From: CAWKAO01 sp963847665
Lineage (GTDB): Bacteria > Actinomycetota > Humimicrobiia > Humimicrobiales > Humimicrobiaceae
Assembly (NCBI GenBank): GCA_963847665.1
Contig: CAWKAO010000002.1
Span: 682,001-746,000 of the forward strand
DNA length: 64,000 nucleotides
Direction of reading: 5' to 3'
The first letter of the stretch is position 1. The number at the start of each line of letters is the position of its first letter. Shown here piece by piece: positions 19,289 to 27,517 of the stretch. Made by a program: the position numbers and the translations under genes. Under the pieces are notes generated by a model. It had not been told where the DNA came from. It did no database searches and worked only from the letters and a program-made list of their open reading frames with translations.

Positions 19289-22192
19289 TTAAAAAAACCA
19301 GTCTTTTGATAATTTGATATCTACTTTAAGCCCGGCTTTAATATCAACACAATTTTCCATCGAATCTATTACTATTATTTTAAGTGGTTCTGAATCATCT
19401 TTCTTTATTTCAAGTACAATCTCATCATGGACATGCAGGATTATGTTAGAATCTATTCCTGCGGTTTTAATATTATCATAAAGCCTGACAGTGGCAATCT
19501 TCATAATATCTGCAGCACTTCCCTGAATGGGTGTATTGACCGCAAGCCTTTCCCCAAAACTCCTGATATTGGCATTTGGGCTTGAAAGCTCTTTGATATA
19601 TCTTTTCCTGCCAAACATCGTTGTGGCATAGCCTGTCCCATAAGCTTGTTTGATAAGTCTGTTCAAATATATTTTTATCCCTGGATATCTGGCAAAATAT
19701 AATTTAATATATTCCCTGGCTTCCTCCTCAGATATTGCCAGTCTGTTTTTGAGGCCAAATTCTGTCATTCCATAAAGTATGCCAAAATTAATTGCTTTTG
19801 CCCTCCTTCGTAAATTATCGTCAACCGAATCATAAGAAACATTAAAGATTTCTGAAGCCGTCCTTGTGTGTATGTCCTGCCCGGAATTAAATGTTTCTAT
19901 AAGGTCCGGATCTTCAGAAAGATGGGCCAGAACCCTCAACTCGATCTGGGAGTAATCAGCAGACAGTAAAAGATCATAACTGGTTCCAGGAATAAAGGCT
20001 CTCCTTATCTGCCTTCCCAGCTCTGATCTCACTGGTATGTTCTGCAGATTGGGATTATTCGAGCTTATCCTGCCGGTTGTAGTGCCAAGTTGATTATAAG
20101 TAGTGTGTACCCTCTTATCCCTTTCTGATATCAGGTTTGGAAGGACGTCTATATAAGTATTTTTTAATTTCACCTTTTCTCTATATTCAAGGATCTTTTC
20201 GATCACAGGGTGTTTATCACGAATAGTATAAAGAGAACCGGCATCCGTTGAAAAACCTGTTTTTGTTTTTTTGGTAATTGGCAGATTAAGTTTTTCATAA
20301 AGTATTATTGCAAGTTGCTGTGTAGAATTTATATTAAACTCTGATCCACAGAGTTTATATATCTGGTGGGTCAGTCCTTCTATGCTTTTGTCATACTGCC
20401 CTATTAATTCACTCAGGTAACCTCTGTCAATATTTACGCCGTTGTGCTCCATTTCTGCAAGAACACTGATCAAAGGTTCTTCAACTTCCAGGTATAGTTT
20501 TTCCATTTTTTCATCAAGCAATTGTTTCATAAGAAAAATATCAGCCTGTGCATACTGGAGCATTTCCAGAATATGTGGCCTTATCACTTCAAGTAAAGCA
20601 TCAGAGTCCATTGATGAAGGGGTTTCATTGGCAGATCGGGATATTTCAGGCTCAGGCTGGCCGCTGATTACTTTTCCGCTTCTGGCCGATCGTAAAGAGT
20701 TTCTCTTTTCTTCAAAATCAAACCGCATCTGGTCCTTTAAAAGCTTTTCTGTTTCTATCTGGCCAGTATCTTTTCCAAAACTTCCTTCTATTTCAAGTTC
20801 GACATCTGTAGCCACTACACCTGTATCGATTCTGTTACGGACATATTCCAGCAATGCAGGAGTTGAAATATCAGATTTTACGGGGTCACTTATAAGATAC
20901 AGTAGCTTGTAATCTATGAGACTCCCGGATATGAATATACCATCATTTCTTAGGGCCTTATAAATGTATTTAAAATCAAAACCGGACTTGATAATATTTT
21001 TATCCTGCAACAATCCGGTTATCCCGGCACTGGTTTTCCCGTCACTTAAGAATAAAGTATCATAAATAAAAAAAACCTCTTCCTGGTCCATGATTAGAAG
21101 GAGTGTTTTACCGGACTTTTCAAGTGATTTCTTATCACTGCCGGTTTCGATAACCGATAAAAAGAGTTTATCATTATCCCTGCCTACCAGTTTTGGTGAA
21201 CTTACAGTATTTATATATAATTTCTTTTTTACTGTGCGTTTTCCTTCTTTAGACCCATTAGAGTTCTCTGGCATATTTATAGTGTTTGCGGTATTCTTCA
21301 GTCCGGAATATTTTGTTTCAAGGTTTTTCAATCTTTTCTTAAAAGTACTGAATTCCAGTGTTTCAAAAACATGCTCTATCTTACCAATATCGATCTCATT
21401 TCTTAGTTCTGATGAAAGAAGATCACTTTTTATTTCAAGATTGTCATCCAATCTGGTAAGTATTCTGCTCTTCTCAACAATATTTTTGTTCCTGATCAAA
21501 AGGTCCCTTAATTTTTCGCTTTTTATTTTATCTATATTTTCATATATCTTATCGATACTCCCGTAACTTGTTAAAAGTTCCCTCGCAGTTTTTGGCCCTA
21601 TACCAGGAACCCCCGGAATATTATCTGAAGTGTCCCCTGTAAGCGCCAGATAGTCCCTTATCATAGTCTCGGGAATCCCGAACTTCTCTGAAACATTGTC
21701 CCTGTCAAATAAGACAGTATCTGTGATTCCTTTTTTATTGGCCATGACCTTGACTTTTTCTGATATCAGCTGGAGGATATCTTTATCCCCGGAAACGATG
21801 ATTACCTCGTCAAAATCTTTTTCTATTTTTTTGACCAGCGTTGCTATGATATCATCCGCTTCATACTTTTCTATTTCTACAAATGGTATCCCAAATGCAT
21901 AAAGTACTTCCTTTATCAAGGGCATTTGTGCGATAAGCTCTTCCGGCATCTTTTTTCTGGTCAGTTTATAATCCTTAAAAATCTCATGCCTAAATGTGGG
22001 GCCCCTGCTGTCAAATGCACATATCATCATATCCGGGGCCTGGTCCTCAAGGAGCTTCAGCAGCATACTTGTGAAACCATAAACAGCATTAGTGATTATT
22101 CCAGTAGAAGCAGCTATGGTAGCAGGCAGGGCATAAAAAGCTCTGTATGCCAGATTGTTTGAATCTATTAATATTGCTTTTCTCTTTGACAT
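19289..22192 (-). CDS. polA: DNA polymerase I
   Basis: Repair and Okazaki-fragment polymerase, 967 residues. Residues 1-290 form the 5'-3' exonuclease (DSNNLAYRAFYALP, EADDIIATL, SGDKDILQL, GDTSDNIPGVPGIGPKTA). The middle region looks like a 3'-5' exonuclease fold but lacks the DxE metal pair of motif I, and motif II has isoleucine where the aspartate should be; only YxxxD of motif III remains (YAQAD). The polymerase domain (about 600-967) is intact: TTTGRISSNNPNLQNIP, DYSQIELRVLAH, the O helix RRRAKAINFGILYG and HVHDEIV. So 5' exonuclease and polymerase should be active, but proofreading probably not. It sits upstream of rpsA. Confidence 0.97.
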   Translation of the reverse strand: MSKRKAILIDSNNLAYRAFYALPATIAASTGIITNAVYGFTSMLLKLLEDQAPDMMICAFDSRGPTFRHEIFKDYKLTRKKMPEELIAQMPLIKEVLYAFGIPFVEIEKYEADDIIATLVKKIEKDFDEVIIVSGDKDILQLISEKVKVMANKKGITDTVLFDRDNVSEKFGIPETMIRDYLALTGDTSDNIPGVPGIGPKTARELLTSYGSIDKIYENIDKIKSEKLRDLLIRNKNIVEKSRILTRLDDNLEIKSDLLSSELRNEIDIGKIEHVFETLEFSTFKKRLKNLETKYSGLKNTANTINMPENSNGSKEGKRTVKKKLYINTVSSPKLVGRDNDKLFLSVIETGSDKKSLEKSGKTLLLIMDQEEVFFIYDTLFLSDGKTSAGITGLLQDKNIIKSGFDFKYIYKALRNDGIFISGSLIDYKLLYLISDPVKSDISTPALLEYVRNRIDTGVVATDVELEIEGSFGKDTGQIETEKLLKDQMRFDFEEKRNSLRSARSGKVISGQPEPEISRSANETPSSMDSDALLEVIRPHILEMLQYAQADIFLMKQLLDEKMEKLYLEVEEPLISVLAEMEHNGVNIDRGYLSELIGQYDKSIEGLTHQIYKLCGSEFNINSTQQLAIILYEKLNLPITKKTKTGFSTDAGSLYTIRDKHPVIEKILEYREKVKLKNTYIDVLPNLISERDKRVHTTYNQLGTTTGRISSNNPNLQNIPVRSELGRQIRRAFIPGTSYDLLLSADYSQIELRVLAHLSEDPDLIETFNSGQDIHTRTASEIFNVSYDSVDDNLRRRAKAINFGILYGMTEFGLKNRLAISEEEAREYIKLYFARYPGIKIYLNRLIKQAYGTGYATTMFGRKRYIKELSSPNANIRSFGERLAVNTPIQGSAADIMKIATVRLYDNIKTAGIDSNIILHVHDEIVLEIKKDDSEPLKIIVIDSMENCVDIKAGLKVDIKLSKDWFF

Positions 22193-22211
22193 TTGTTTCT
22201 GTTCTGAAATA

Positions 22212-22240
22212 TTGATAATAGAAAAGATTAATTGTATTAT
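22212..22240 (+). promoter_or_regulatory. Promoter for tRNA-Leu
   Basis: TTGATA (22212-22217) and TATTAT (22235-22240) are spaced 17 bases apart and lie just upstream of the tRNA. The predicted start is about 22247, giving a leader of only about 3 bases before the mature 5' end. It lies in the divergent gap between polA and the tRNA. Confidence 0.65.
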
Positions 22241-22249
22241 TTCAAATGT

Positions 22250-22338
22250 GCCGGAGTGGCGGAATTGGCAGACGCGCTGGACTCAAAATCCAGTGGGCCG
22301 AAAGGTCCGTGTCGGTTCGACCCCGACCTTCGGCACCA
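22250..22338 (+). tRNA. tRNA-Leu (anticodon CAA), CCA encoded
   Basis: Full cloverleaf read directly. The 7-bp acceptor pairs GCCGGAG with CTTCGGC, followed by A and an encoded CCA. The anticodon stem CTGGA/TCCAG holds the loop CTCAAAA, giving anticodon CAA for UUG. There is a long variable arm, as expected for leucine, and a GTTCGA T-loop. It is the only rightward gene in the first 53 kb. It ends 3 bases before the end of the oppositely oriented pfkA. Confidence 0.97.
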
Positions 22339-22341
22339 AAT

Positions 22342-23310
22342 TTATTTTGAAAGTATATGTGCAAGCTCATACAGTTCTTTATTTATTCCCTTCTTATGAC
22401 TGATGGCATATTCAATAGAAGTAGAATTGATTTTTTTCCCTGTTATTGAAGCCATACAGTCGCTTTTTTCGTTTATCAAAAGATCGACTGCTTTCTTCCC
22501 AAATTCAGCAGCCAGAAGCCTGTCCAGCGCTGAAGGTGCACCTCCTCTTTGAATGTGCCCCAGCACTGATACTCGGACCTCGTGTCCGACAAGTAGTTTG
22601 ATCGAAGAAGCTACGTCACTTGCTTTTGCTGCACCTTCCGCAACGATGATCAATGTGTGCCTTTTCCCTTCTCTGTGGTTTCTGATATTATTTGCGACTT
22701 TAGCGAGATCAATCTTTACCTCAGGTATCAAAATGTAATCAGCGGCGCATGCGAGTCCTGCATTTATTGCTATAATCCCTGAATCCCTTCCCATCACTTC
22801 AATGACAAAAAGCCTGTCGTGTGACGATGCAGTGTCTCTTATCTTAGAAACCAGGTCTATAATAACGTTCAATGCAGTGTCGAACCCTATGCTGAAATCT
22901 GTACCGGCAATATCATTATCTATGGTCGCAGGTATGCCGACCACAGATACTCCTCTTTCATGTAGATCGTGTGCCCCTCTGAAAGAACCATCTCCTCCTA
23001 TGACTATCAATCCATCGATCGTGTGTCCTTTTAAATTTGTTATCGCTTTCTGCATGCCTGCTTCTGTCTTAAACTCTTCGGACCTAGCAGAATAAAGAAA
23101 TGTACCTCCCCTGTCTATTATTCCGCTGACTTTATTCAGGTCCAGATTTATAAAATCATTCTGTATCAGGCCTTTAAAACCCTCATAAAACCCTACAACT
23201 TCCAGGGATTTATAAGTAGCATATCTTGTAACTGCCCTTATTGCTGCATTCATACCGCTGGCATCCCCACCACTGGTTATAACAGCTATTTTTTTAATTT
23301 TTTTATTCAT
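22342..23310 (-). CDS. pfkA: ATP-dependent 6-phosphofructokinase
   Basis: Phosphorylates fructose 6-phosphate in glycolysis. I choose the ATG at 23310 (AAAGGA site 6 bases upstream, and MNKKIKKIAVITSGGD fits family starts), although a frame from 23337 overlaps the hisIE stop as ATGA. Motifs are TSGGDASGMNAAIR, the nucleotide site GGDGS (glycine rather than the aspartate of pyrophosphate-dependent enzymes), the catalytic TIDNDIAGTD, and EVMGRDSG. Length about 322 is normal. It is last in the histidine run hisZ-...-hisIE-pfkA, probably just cotranscribed. Its end almost touches tRNA-Leu. Confidence 0.95.
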   Translation of the reverse strand: MNKKIKKIAVITSGGDASGMNAAIRAVTRYATYKSLEVVGFYEGFKGLIQNDFINLDLNKVSGIIDRGGTFLYSARSEEFKTEAGMQKAITNLKGHTIDGLIVIGGDGSFRGAHDLHERGVSVVGIPATIDNDIAGTDFSIGFDTALNVIIDLVSKIRDTASSHDRLFVIEVMGRDSGIIAINAGLACAADYILIPEVKIDLAKVANNIRNHREGKRHTLIIVAEGAAKASDVASSIKLLVGHEVRVSVLGHIQRGGAPSALDRLLAAEFGKKAVDLLINEKSDCMASITGKKINSTSIEYAISHKKGINKELYELAHILSK

Positions 23311-23333
23311 GCCAATTCCTTTTATGCTACTTC

Positions 23334-23999
23334 TCATTTCCTTCTTGATCTTAGTTCTTCATAGATATCTTCCAGTTTTATCTTCTCCTCGACCATCAGT
23401 ACCAGAAGATGGTAAAGGAGGTCAGCTATCTCATATATGACCCTTTGCCTGGATTCATTTTTGGAAGCAAGAAGGACTTCAATACTTTCTTCTCCAACCT
23501 TTTTTAATATCTCCCCGATGCCTTTTTTGTGCAGGGAATAAGTATATGATTCTTCATTCTTTTCTTTTATTCTTTCTTTGATGACTGAGTAGAGATCATC
23601 AAGGATATCTTGGGGGAGTATCATGCCTCTTTTAAATTGAAGGTTACCAATTTCTTTTCCCCCTTTTTTTACATCCAAAGGGATCTCACTAAAAAAACAG
23701 CTTTTTTTACCAGTATGGCAGGCATTTCCGATCTGCTGTACTTTTATAAGGAGTGTATCGCTGTCACAATCATATCTTATCTCTTTGACCTCCTGTACAT
23801 TCCCGGAAGTCTCGCCCTTGTTCCAAAGTCTTTGCCTGCTTCTGCTCCAGAACCATGTAGTTTTTGTCTCCATAGTTTTTTGGAGTGATTCACTGCTCAT
23901 ATAAGCCAGCATCAGTACCTCATTTGTTGCAAAATCCTGTATTATGGCTGGAATAAGACCGCTTTTATTTAGATCGACAATTTTCTTTTTTTCTTCCAT
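23334..23999 (-). CDS. hisIE: Bifunctional phosphoribosyl-AMP cyclohydrolase / phosphoribosyl-ATP pyrophosphatase
   Basis: Catalyses the second and third steps of histidine synthesis in one chain. Start at 23999 (GAGG six bases upstream) rather than the extra six codons to 24017. The HisI half (about residues 1-115) has WFWSRSRQRLWNKGETSGN, the metal motif DCDSDTLL and the cysteine pair in GNACHTGKKSCF. The HisE half (about 130-221) has a SYTYSLHKKG start, GEESIEVLLASKN and EIADLLYHLLVLM. It lies directly after hisF. Many Actinomycetota encode HisI and HisE separately, so the fusion is a minor lineage marker. Confidence 0.95.
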   Translation of the reverse strand: MEEKKKIVDLNKSGLIPAIIQDFATNEVLMLAYMSSESLQKTMETKTTWFWSRSRQRLWNKGETSGNVQEVKEIRYDCDSDTLLIKVQQIGNACHTGKKSCFFSEIPLDVKKGGKEIGNLQFKRGMILPQDILDDLYSVIKERIKEKNEESYTYSLHKKGIGEILKKVGEESIEVLLASKNESRQRVIYEIADLLYHLLVLMVEEKIKLEDIYEELRSRRK

Positions 24000-24033
24000 A
24001 AATAACCTCACTAACAAGAAAACAACCTTTATA

Positions 24034-24792
24034 TTATAGCCTAATTTCTATGGATTGCGCATGTAAATATTCTTTAGCCTGCCTTATACTGTAAGTCCCG
24101 TAGTGGAAAATAGATGCGACCAGCGCCGCATCTGCATCAGCCTCAACAAAAACATCCCTCAAATGCTCTAGAGTCCCTGCTCCGCCTGATGCAATGACTG
24201 GAATATTTACCACATCCACAACTGCTTTTGTAAGGCCTATGTCGTAACCGTCTTTTGTCCCATCTCTGTCCATGCTTGTCAGCAATATTTCACCCGCACC
24301 AAGTTTTTCAACTTTCGAGGCCCATTTTACAGCGTCTATACCAGTAGGGATCCTGCCTCCATGGGTATAGACCTCCCAGTGGTTCTGCCTTTTATATTTT
24401 GCGTCTATAGCGACCACTATACACTGGCTTCCAAAAACTTTAGAAGAGGTCCTTACCAGGTCACTGTTTTCTACTGCTGCAGTATTTATCGATATTTTAT
24501 CTGCTCCTTTTCTGAGTACTTCCCTGATCCCATCAATAGTGTTTATGCCACCGCCTATAGTATAAGGAATGAATACTTTCTCTGAGGTCCTGCTTGCCAG
24601 CTCTATGACCGTCTTTCGCCGCTCGTGCGAAGCAGTTATGTCCAGAAACACTATTTCATCTGCACCTTCCCTGTCATAAAAGGATGCAAGCTCCACAGGG
24701 TCCCCAGCATCTTTAAGGTCCAAAAAACTTATACCCTTTACCACCCTGCCCCTATTGACATCAAGACAAGGTATTATTCTTTTTGAGATCAT
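24034..24792 (-). CDS. hisF: Imidazole glycerol phosphate synthase, cyclase subunit HisF
   Basis: Uses ammonia from HisH to form imidazole glycerol phosphate and AICAR. The 252-residue barrel starts RIIPCLDVNRGRVVKG with catalytic aspartate near residue 11. The second catalytic aspartate is in VVAIDAKY. PYTIGGGI and VIASGGAGTLEH are the phosphate-binding loops. The ATG follows the hisA stop codon immediately (TAGATG), and an AGGAG within the hisA end can act as ribosome site, so translation is tightly coupled. Confidence 0.97.
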   Translation of the reverse strand: MISKRIIPCLDVNRGRVVKGISFLDLKDAGDPVELASFYDREGADEIVFLDITASHERRKTVIELASRTSEKVFIPYTIGGGINTIDGIREVLRKGADKISINTAAVENSDLVRTSSKVFGSQCIVVAIDAKYKRQNHWEVYTHGGRIPTGIDAVKWASKVEKLGAGEILLTSMDRDGTKDGYDIGLTKAVVDVVNIPVIASGGAGTLEHLRDVFVEADADAALVASIFHYGTYSIRQAKEYLHAQSIEIRL

Positions 24793-25524
24793 CTATTTTA
24801 CTCCTGCTATCCGGATAGCTTCTTGAAGTTCTATGGTGCCCTCATAAAGAGCCTTCCCTATTATGACCCCCGCAACTCCTTTTGCTTCCATTCCTTTTAG
24901 CTTGAAGATATCCTCGATCCTTGAGACTCCTCCTGCTACGATAAGCCGGAAGGGAGAGATATCCAGCACTTTATCCAGAAGTCCTATATCCACTCCTTCA
25001 AGTGTACCATCCCTTGAAATATTAGTTATGATTACCTCATCCATAGTAAAATCCTTTAAGTCAGGAAGAAAATCAAACACATTTAATCCAGTATCTGTTT
25101 GCCATCCGTCTTTGAAGATAGCTCCATTTGAATCAAAGTCAATACTTAAAAGACATCTTTTCTTAAAATCATCCAGTGCTGAAAATAAAAACTCTTTATT
25201 TTCAAAAGCACTGGTGCCTATTATGACCCTGTCGATACCGGTATCCAGGACCTTTTTTATATCAGCAGATTTTCTTACACCTCCGCCAAACTGTATTTTT
25301 AAACCTGTCTGTCGTTTTATTTCCGAAGCTATTTTCAGGTTCTCAGGTCTGCCTGCACGTGCCCCATCAAGGTCTATTATGTGGAGCATTTCTGCACCCT
25401 CTTTTTGCCATGTTTTAGCTATAGCGACAGGATCGCTCGAGTATTCCTTTTTTTTATTAAAGCTACCCCTGGTCAATCTTACACATGCTCCTTCAACCAG
25501 GTCAATTGCAGGGATCACAAACAT
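24793..25524 (-). CDS. hisA: ProFAR isomerase HisA (possibly PriA-like)
   Basis: Opens the ribose ring of ProFAR in histidine synthesis. The 243-residue barrel begins VIPAIDLVEGACVRLTRG with the catalytic aspartate at about residue 7. Other loops are QFGGGVRK, LLSIDFDSNG (second catalytic aspartate region), NISRDGTLEGVD and LIVAGGVSRIED. In many Actinomycetota this gene encodes PriA, which also isomerises phosphoribosyl anthranilate for tryptophan; the sequence alone does not settle that. It overlaps hisH by 10 bases. Confidence 0.94.
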   Translation of the reverse strand: MFVIPAIDLVEGACVRLTRGSFNKKKEYSSDPVAIAKTWQKEGAEMLHIIDLDGARAGRPENLKIASEIKRQTGLKIQFGGGVRKSADIKKVLDTGIDRVIIGTSAFENKEFLFSALDDFKKRCLLSIDFDSNGAIFKDGWQTDTGLNVFDFLPDLKDFTMDEVIITNISRDGTLEGVDIGLLDKVLDISPFRLIVAGGVSRIEDIFKLKGMEAKGVAGVIIGKALYEGTIELQEAIRIAGVK

Positions 25525-26126
25525 AACTTTGAAAAATTCTTTATAATTTTTAATCCTTTATTGCTGCTCTTTTCAGGATGAAACTGCAGCCCAAAAATAT
25601 TTTTACACTCTATGCTTGACACAATATCCACTCCATATTCCGTTGTGCTGCTGATTATTTCTTTGTCCTGGGGAACTACATGGTATGAATGCACAAAATA
25701 AAAACTTTCTTTATCGTCGATAGATTCAAAAATCCTACTTTTTTTATTTAAGATATCTATTCTGTTCCAACCCATATGTGGTATTTTTACACCAGGCGGG
25801 ATCTTCTCTACAGTACCCTTAAATATACCAAGTCCACTGTTTTTTCCACCTTCCATACCGTATTCAAAAAGGACCTGTAACCCTATACAGATCCCCAAAA
25901 ATGGTATTCCCTTTGCAATTACTTCGGAAATCTTATTATACAGGTGCAATTCTTTCAGATTCTTTATTGCATCCCTGAATGCACCAACCCCCGGAAGCAC
26001 AACTGCACTGGCTCCATCAAGCATTTTAGGGTCACCAGTTACCACGATTTTGGAACCGATATTTTTAAAAGCATTTTCAACGCTTTTTATATTACCCATA
26101 TTATAATTGACTATTGCAATATACAT
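25515..26126 (-). CDS. hisH: Imidazole glycerol phosphate synthase, glutamine amidotransferase subunit HisH
   Basis: Class I glutaminase that feeds ammonia to HisF. The 203-residue protein starts with YNMGNIKSVENAF. The nucleophile elbow GICIGLQVLFEYG contains the catalytic cysteine, followed by HMGWNRI. The catalytic His-Glu pair is in LQFHPEKS near the C-terminus. It overlaps hisA by 10 bases and follows hisB by about 50 bases. Confidence 0.97.
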   Translation of the reverse strand: MYIAIVNYNMGNIKSVENAFKNIGSKIVVTGDPKMLDGASAVVLPGVGAFRDAIKNLKELHLYNKISEVIAKGIPFLGICIGLQVLFEYGMEGGKNSGLGIFKGTVEKIPPGVKIPHMGWNRIDILNKKSRIFESIDDKESFYFVHSYHVVPQDKEIISSTTEYGVDIVSSIECKNIFGLQFHPEKSSNKGLKIIKNFSKLCL

Positions 26127-26179
26127 CAGTATTTCCTTAATTTGGATCTTTCAGTATATATTTAGCTGGGAAAAACTGG

Positions 26180-26764
26180 TCAGATGACACCTTTTGTAGA
26201 CGGTATCGTCCCATTATTTCCTATTCTTGTAGCATTTTTTAATGCGATCCCGAAAGCCTTAAAAACAGCTTCAAGGATGTGGTGTGAGTTCAAGCCTGCA
26301 TTTTTGTTTATATGAAGATTTATCGATCCGTTGTTTACAACAGCTGTAAAAAAATCCTCTACAAGACCTGTGTCAAATCTCTCTATTTTTTCACTTAAAA
26401 TATCTACATTGTATCTAAGATAAGGCCTGCCGCCTATATCAATCGAAACAGTGACCTCAGCTTCATCCATAGGGATGATAACAGATCCAAACCTGCTTAT
26501 CCCCGATTTATCTAGAGTACAGCTATTTATCGCCATGCCAAGGCATATCCCAATGTCCTCCAGAAGATGATGCGGGTCTACATCTGTATCACCTGAAGCC
26601 CTTACTTTCAGGTCAAAATTCCCGTGTCTTGCAAAACTCGAAAGTAAATGATCCAGAAAAGGAATGGTGGTTTCAATATTATATTTGCCGGTCCCGTCAA
26701 GACCAAGTTCAAGTTCTATATCTGTTTCACTGGTTTTTCTATTAATTTTTTTTACCCTGGACAT
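26180..26764 (-). CDS. hisB: Imidazoleglycerol-phosphate dehydratase
   Basis: Dehydrates imidazole glycerol phosphate. The 194-residue protein is the monofunctional form, without the phosphatase domain of E. coli HisB. Metal-binding histidine motifs are FLDHLLSSFARHG, DPHHLLEDIG (usually DxHHxxED) and LNSHHILEAVFKAFG. MDEAEVTVSIDIGGRPYL carries other conserved active-site residues. Histidinol phosphatase must be encoded elsewhere. Confidence 0.96.
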   Translation of the reverse strand: MSRVKKINRKTSETDIELELGLDGTGKYNIETTIPFLDHLLSSFARHGNFDLKVRASGDTDVDPHHLLEDIGICLGMAINSCTLDKSGISRFGSVIIPMDEAEVTVSIDIGGRPYLRYNVDILSEKIERFDTGLVEDFFTAVVNNGSINLHINKNAGLNSHHILEAVFKAFGIALKNATRIGNNGTIPSTKGVI

Positions 26765-26823
26765 ATCATATCCTCATTCTTATTAAGACGTCTTTTATTA
26801 ATTTCATTAAAATATTATTTTTA

Positions 26824-27498
26824 TTATTGTATTGCCGGTTTTAACCGCGACACAAACCTGCTTATTCTATCATATTTGGTCCTGTAGCATACAGTATTGG
26901 CTATCAACCGGGTAGTTGAATCATAAACACTTTCCATTTCAACAAGATCATTTTCCCTTAGCGTTTTTCCAGTTGCAGTTATATCAAGTATCTCCTGTGC
27001 AATACCGAGCAACGGAGCCAGCTCCACTGAACCATACAGCTTTATTATTTCTACCTGCATGCCCTTGGTCTCAAAATAATTTTTAGCAATATTTGGATAT
27101 TTTGTAGCGACTTTTATCGAACCAAAATGTTCATATTCTTCTTTTACTTTTTCAGTATTGCCTTTGAGTGTAGCGATAATTATCCTGCATTTACCTTTTT
27201 TTAGGTCCAACAGCTCTATTACATCATTTTCAAGCTCAAGCAGGACATCTTTTCCTGCAAAACCAATATCGCAGGCTCCTTGTTCTACATAGACAGGGAC
27301 GTCCATTGGCCTGGATATCACATATCTAATCCTGTCTTTTTTTGAAAGGACCATTAATTTTCTGGATTCCTCATATAGTGTACCGGTCTCAAATCCAGCA
27401 ACATCCAGTATCTCCCTGCATTCTTCAAACAAATATCCTTTTGGAATAGCTATGCTGAGATCAAAATCTTTATTGTTGTTAATATAATCTTTATCCAT
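26824..27498 (-). CDS. hisG: ATP phosphoribosyltransferase, short catalytic form
   Basis: First committed step of histidine synthesis: joins ATP and PRPP. At 224 residues it is the short HisG form lacking the C-terminal regulatory domain, which needs HisZ for activity and feedback control. The next upstream gene is hisZ. Motifs are LSIAIPKGYLFEE, RPMDVPVYVEQGACDIGFAGKD, YGSVELAPLLGIAQEILDITATGKTLREN (PRPP loop region) and a final RFVSRLK helix. Confidence 0.96.
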   Translation of the reverse strand: MDKDYINNNKDFDLSIAIPKGYLFEECREILDVAGFETGTLYEESRKLMVLSKKDRIRYVISRPMDVPVYVEQGACDIGFAGKDVLLELENDVIELLDLKKGKCRIIIATLKGNTEKVKEEYEHFGSIKVATKYPNIAKNYFETKGMQVEIIKLYGSVELAPLLGIAQEILDITATGKTLRENDLVEMESVYDSTTRLIANTVCYRTKYDRISRFVSRLKPAIQ

Positions 27499-27517
27499 TT
27501 TATTTTCTAAATCACTA

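Noticed and set aside
24863..25546. Rightward open frame of 227 codons opposite hisA
   Set aside because: Antisense to a conserved gene, composition follows the complement of hisA, no ribosome site or family match.
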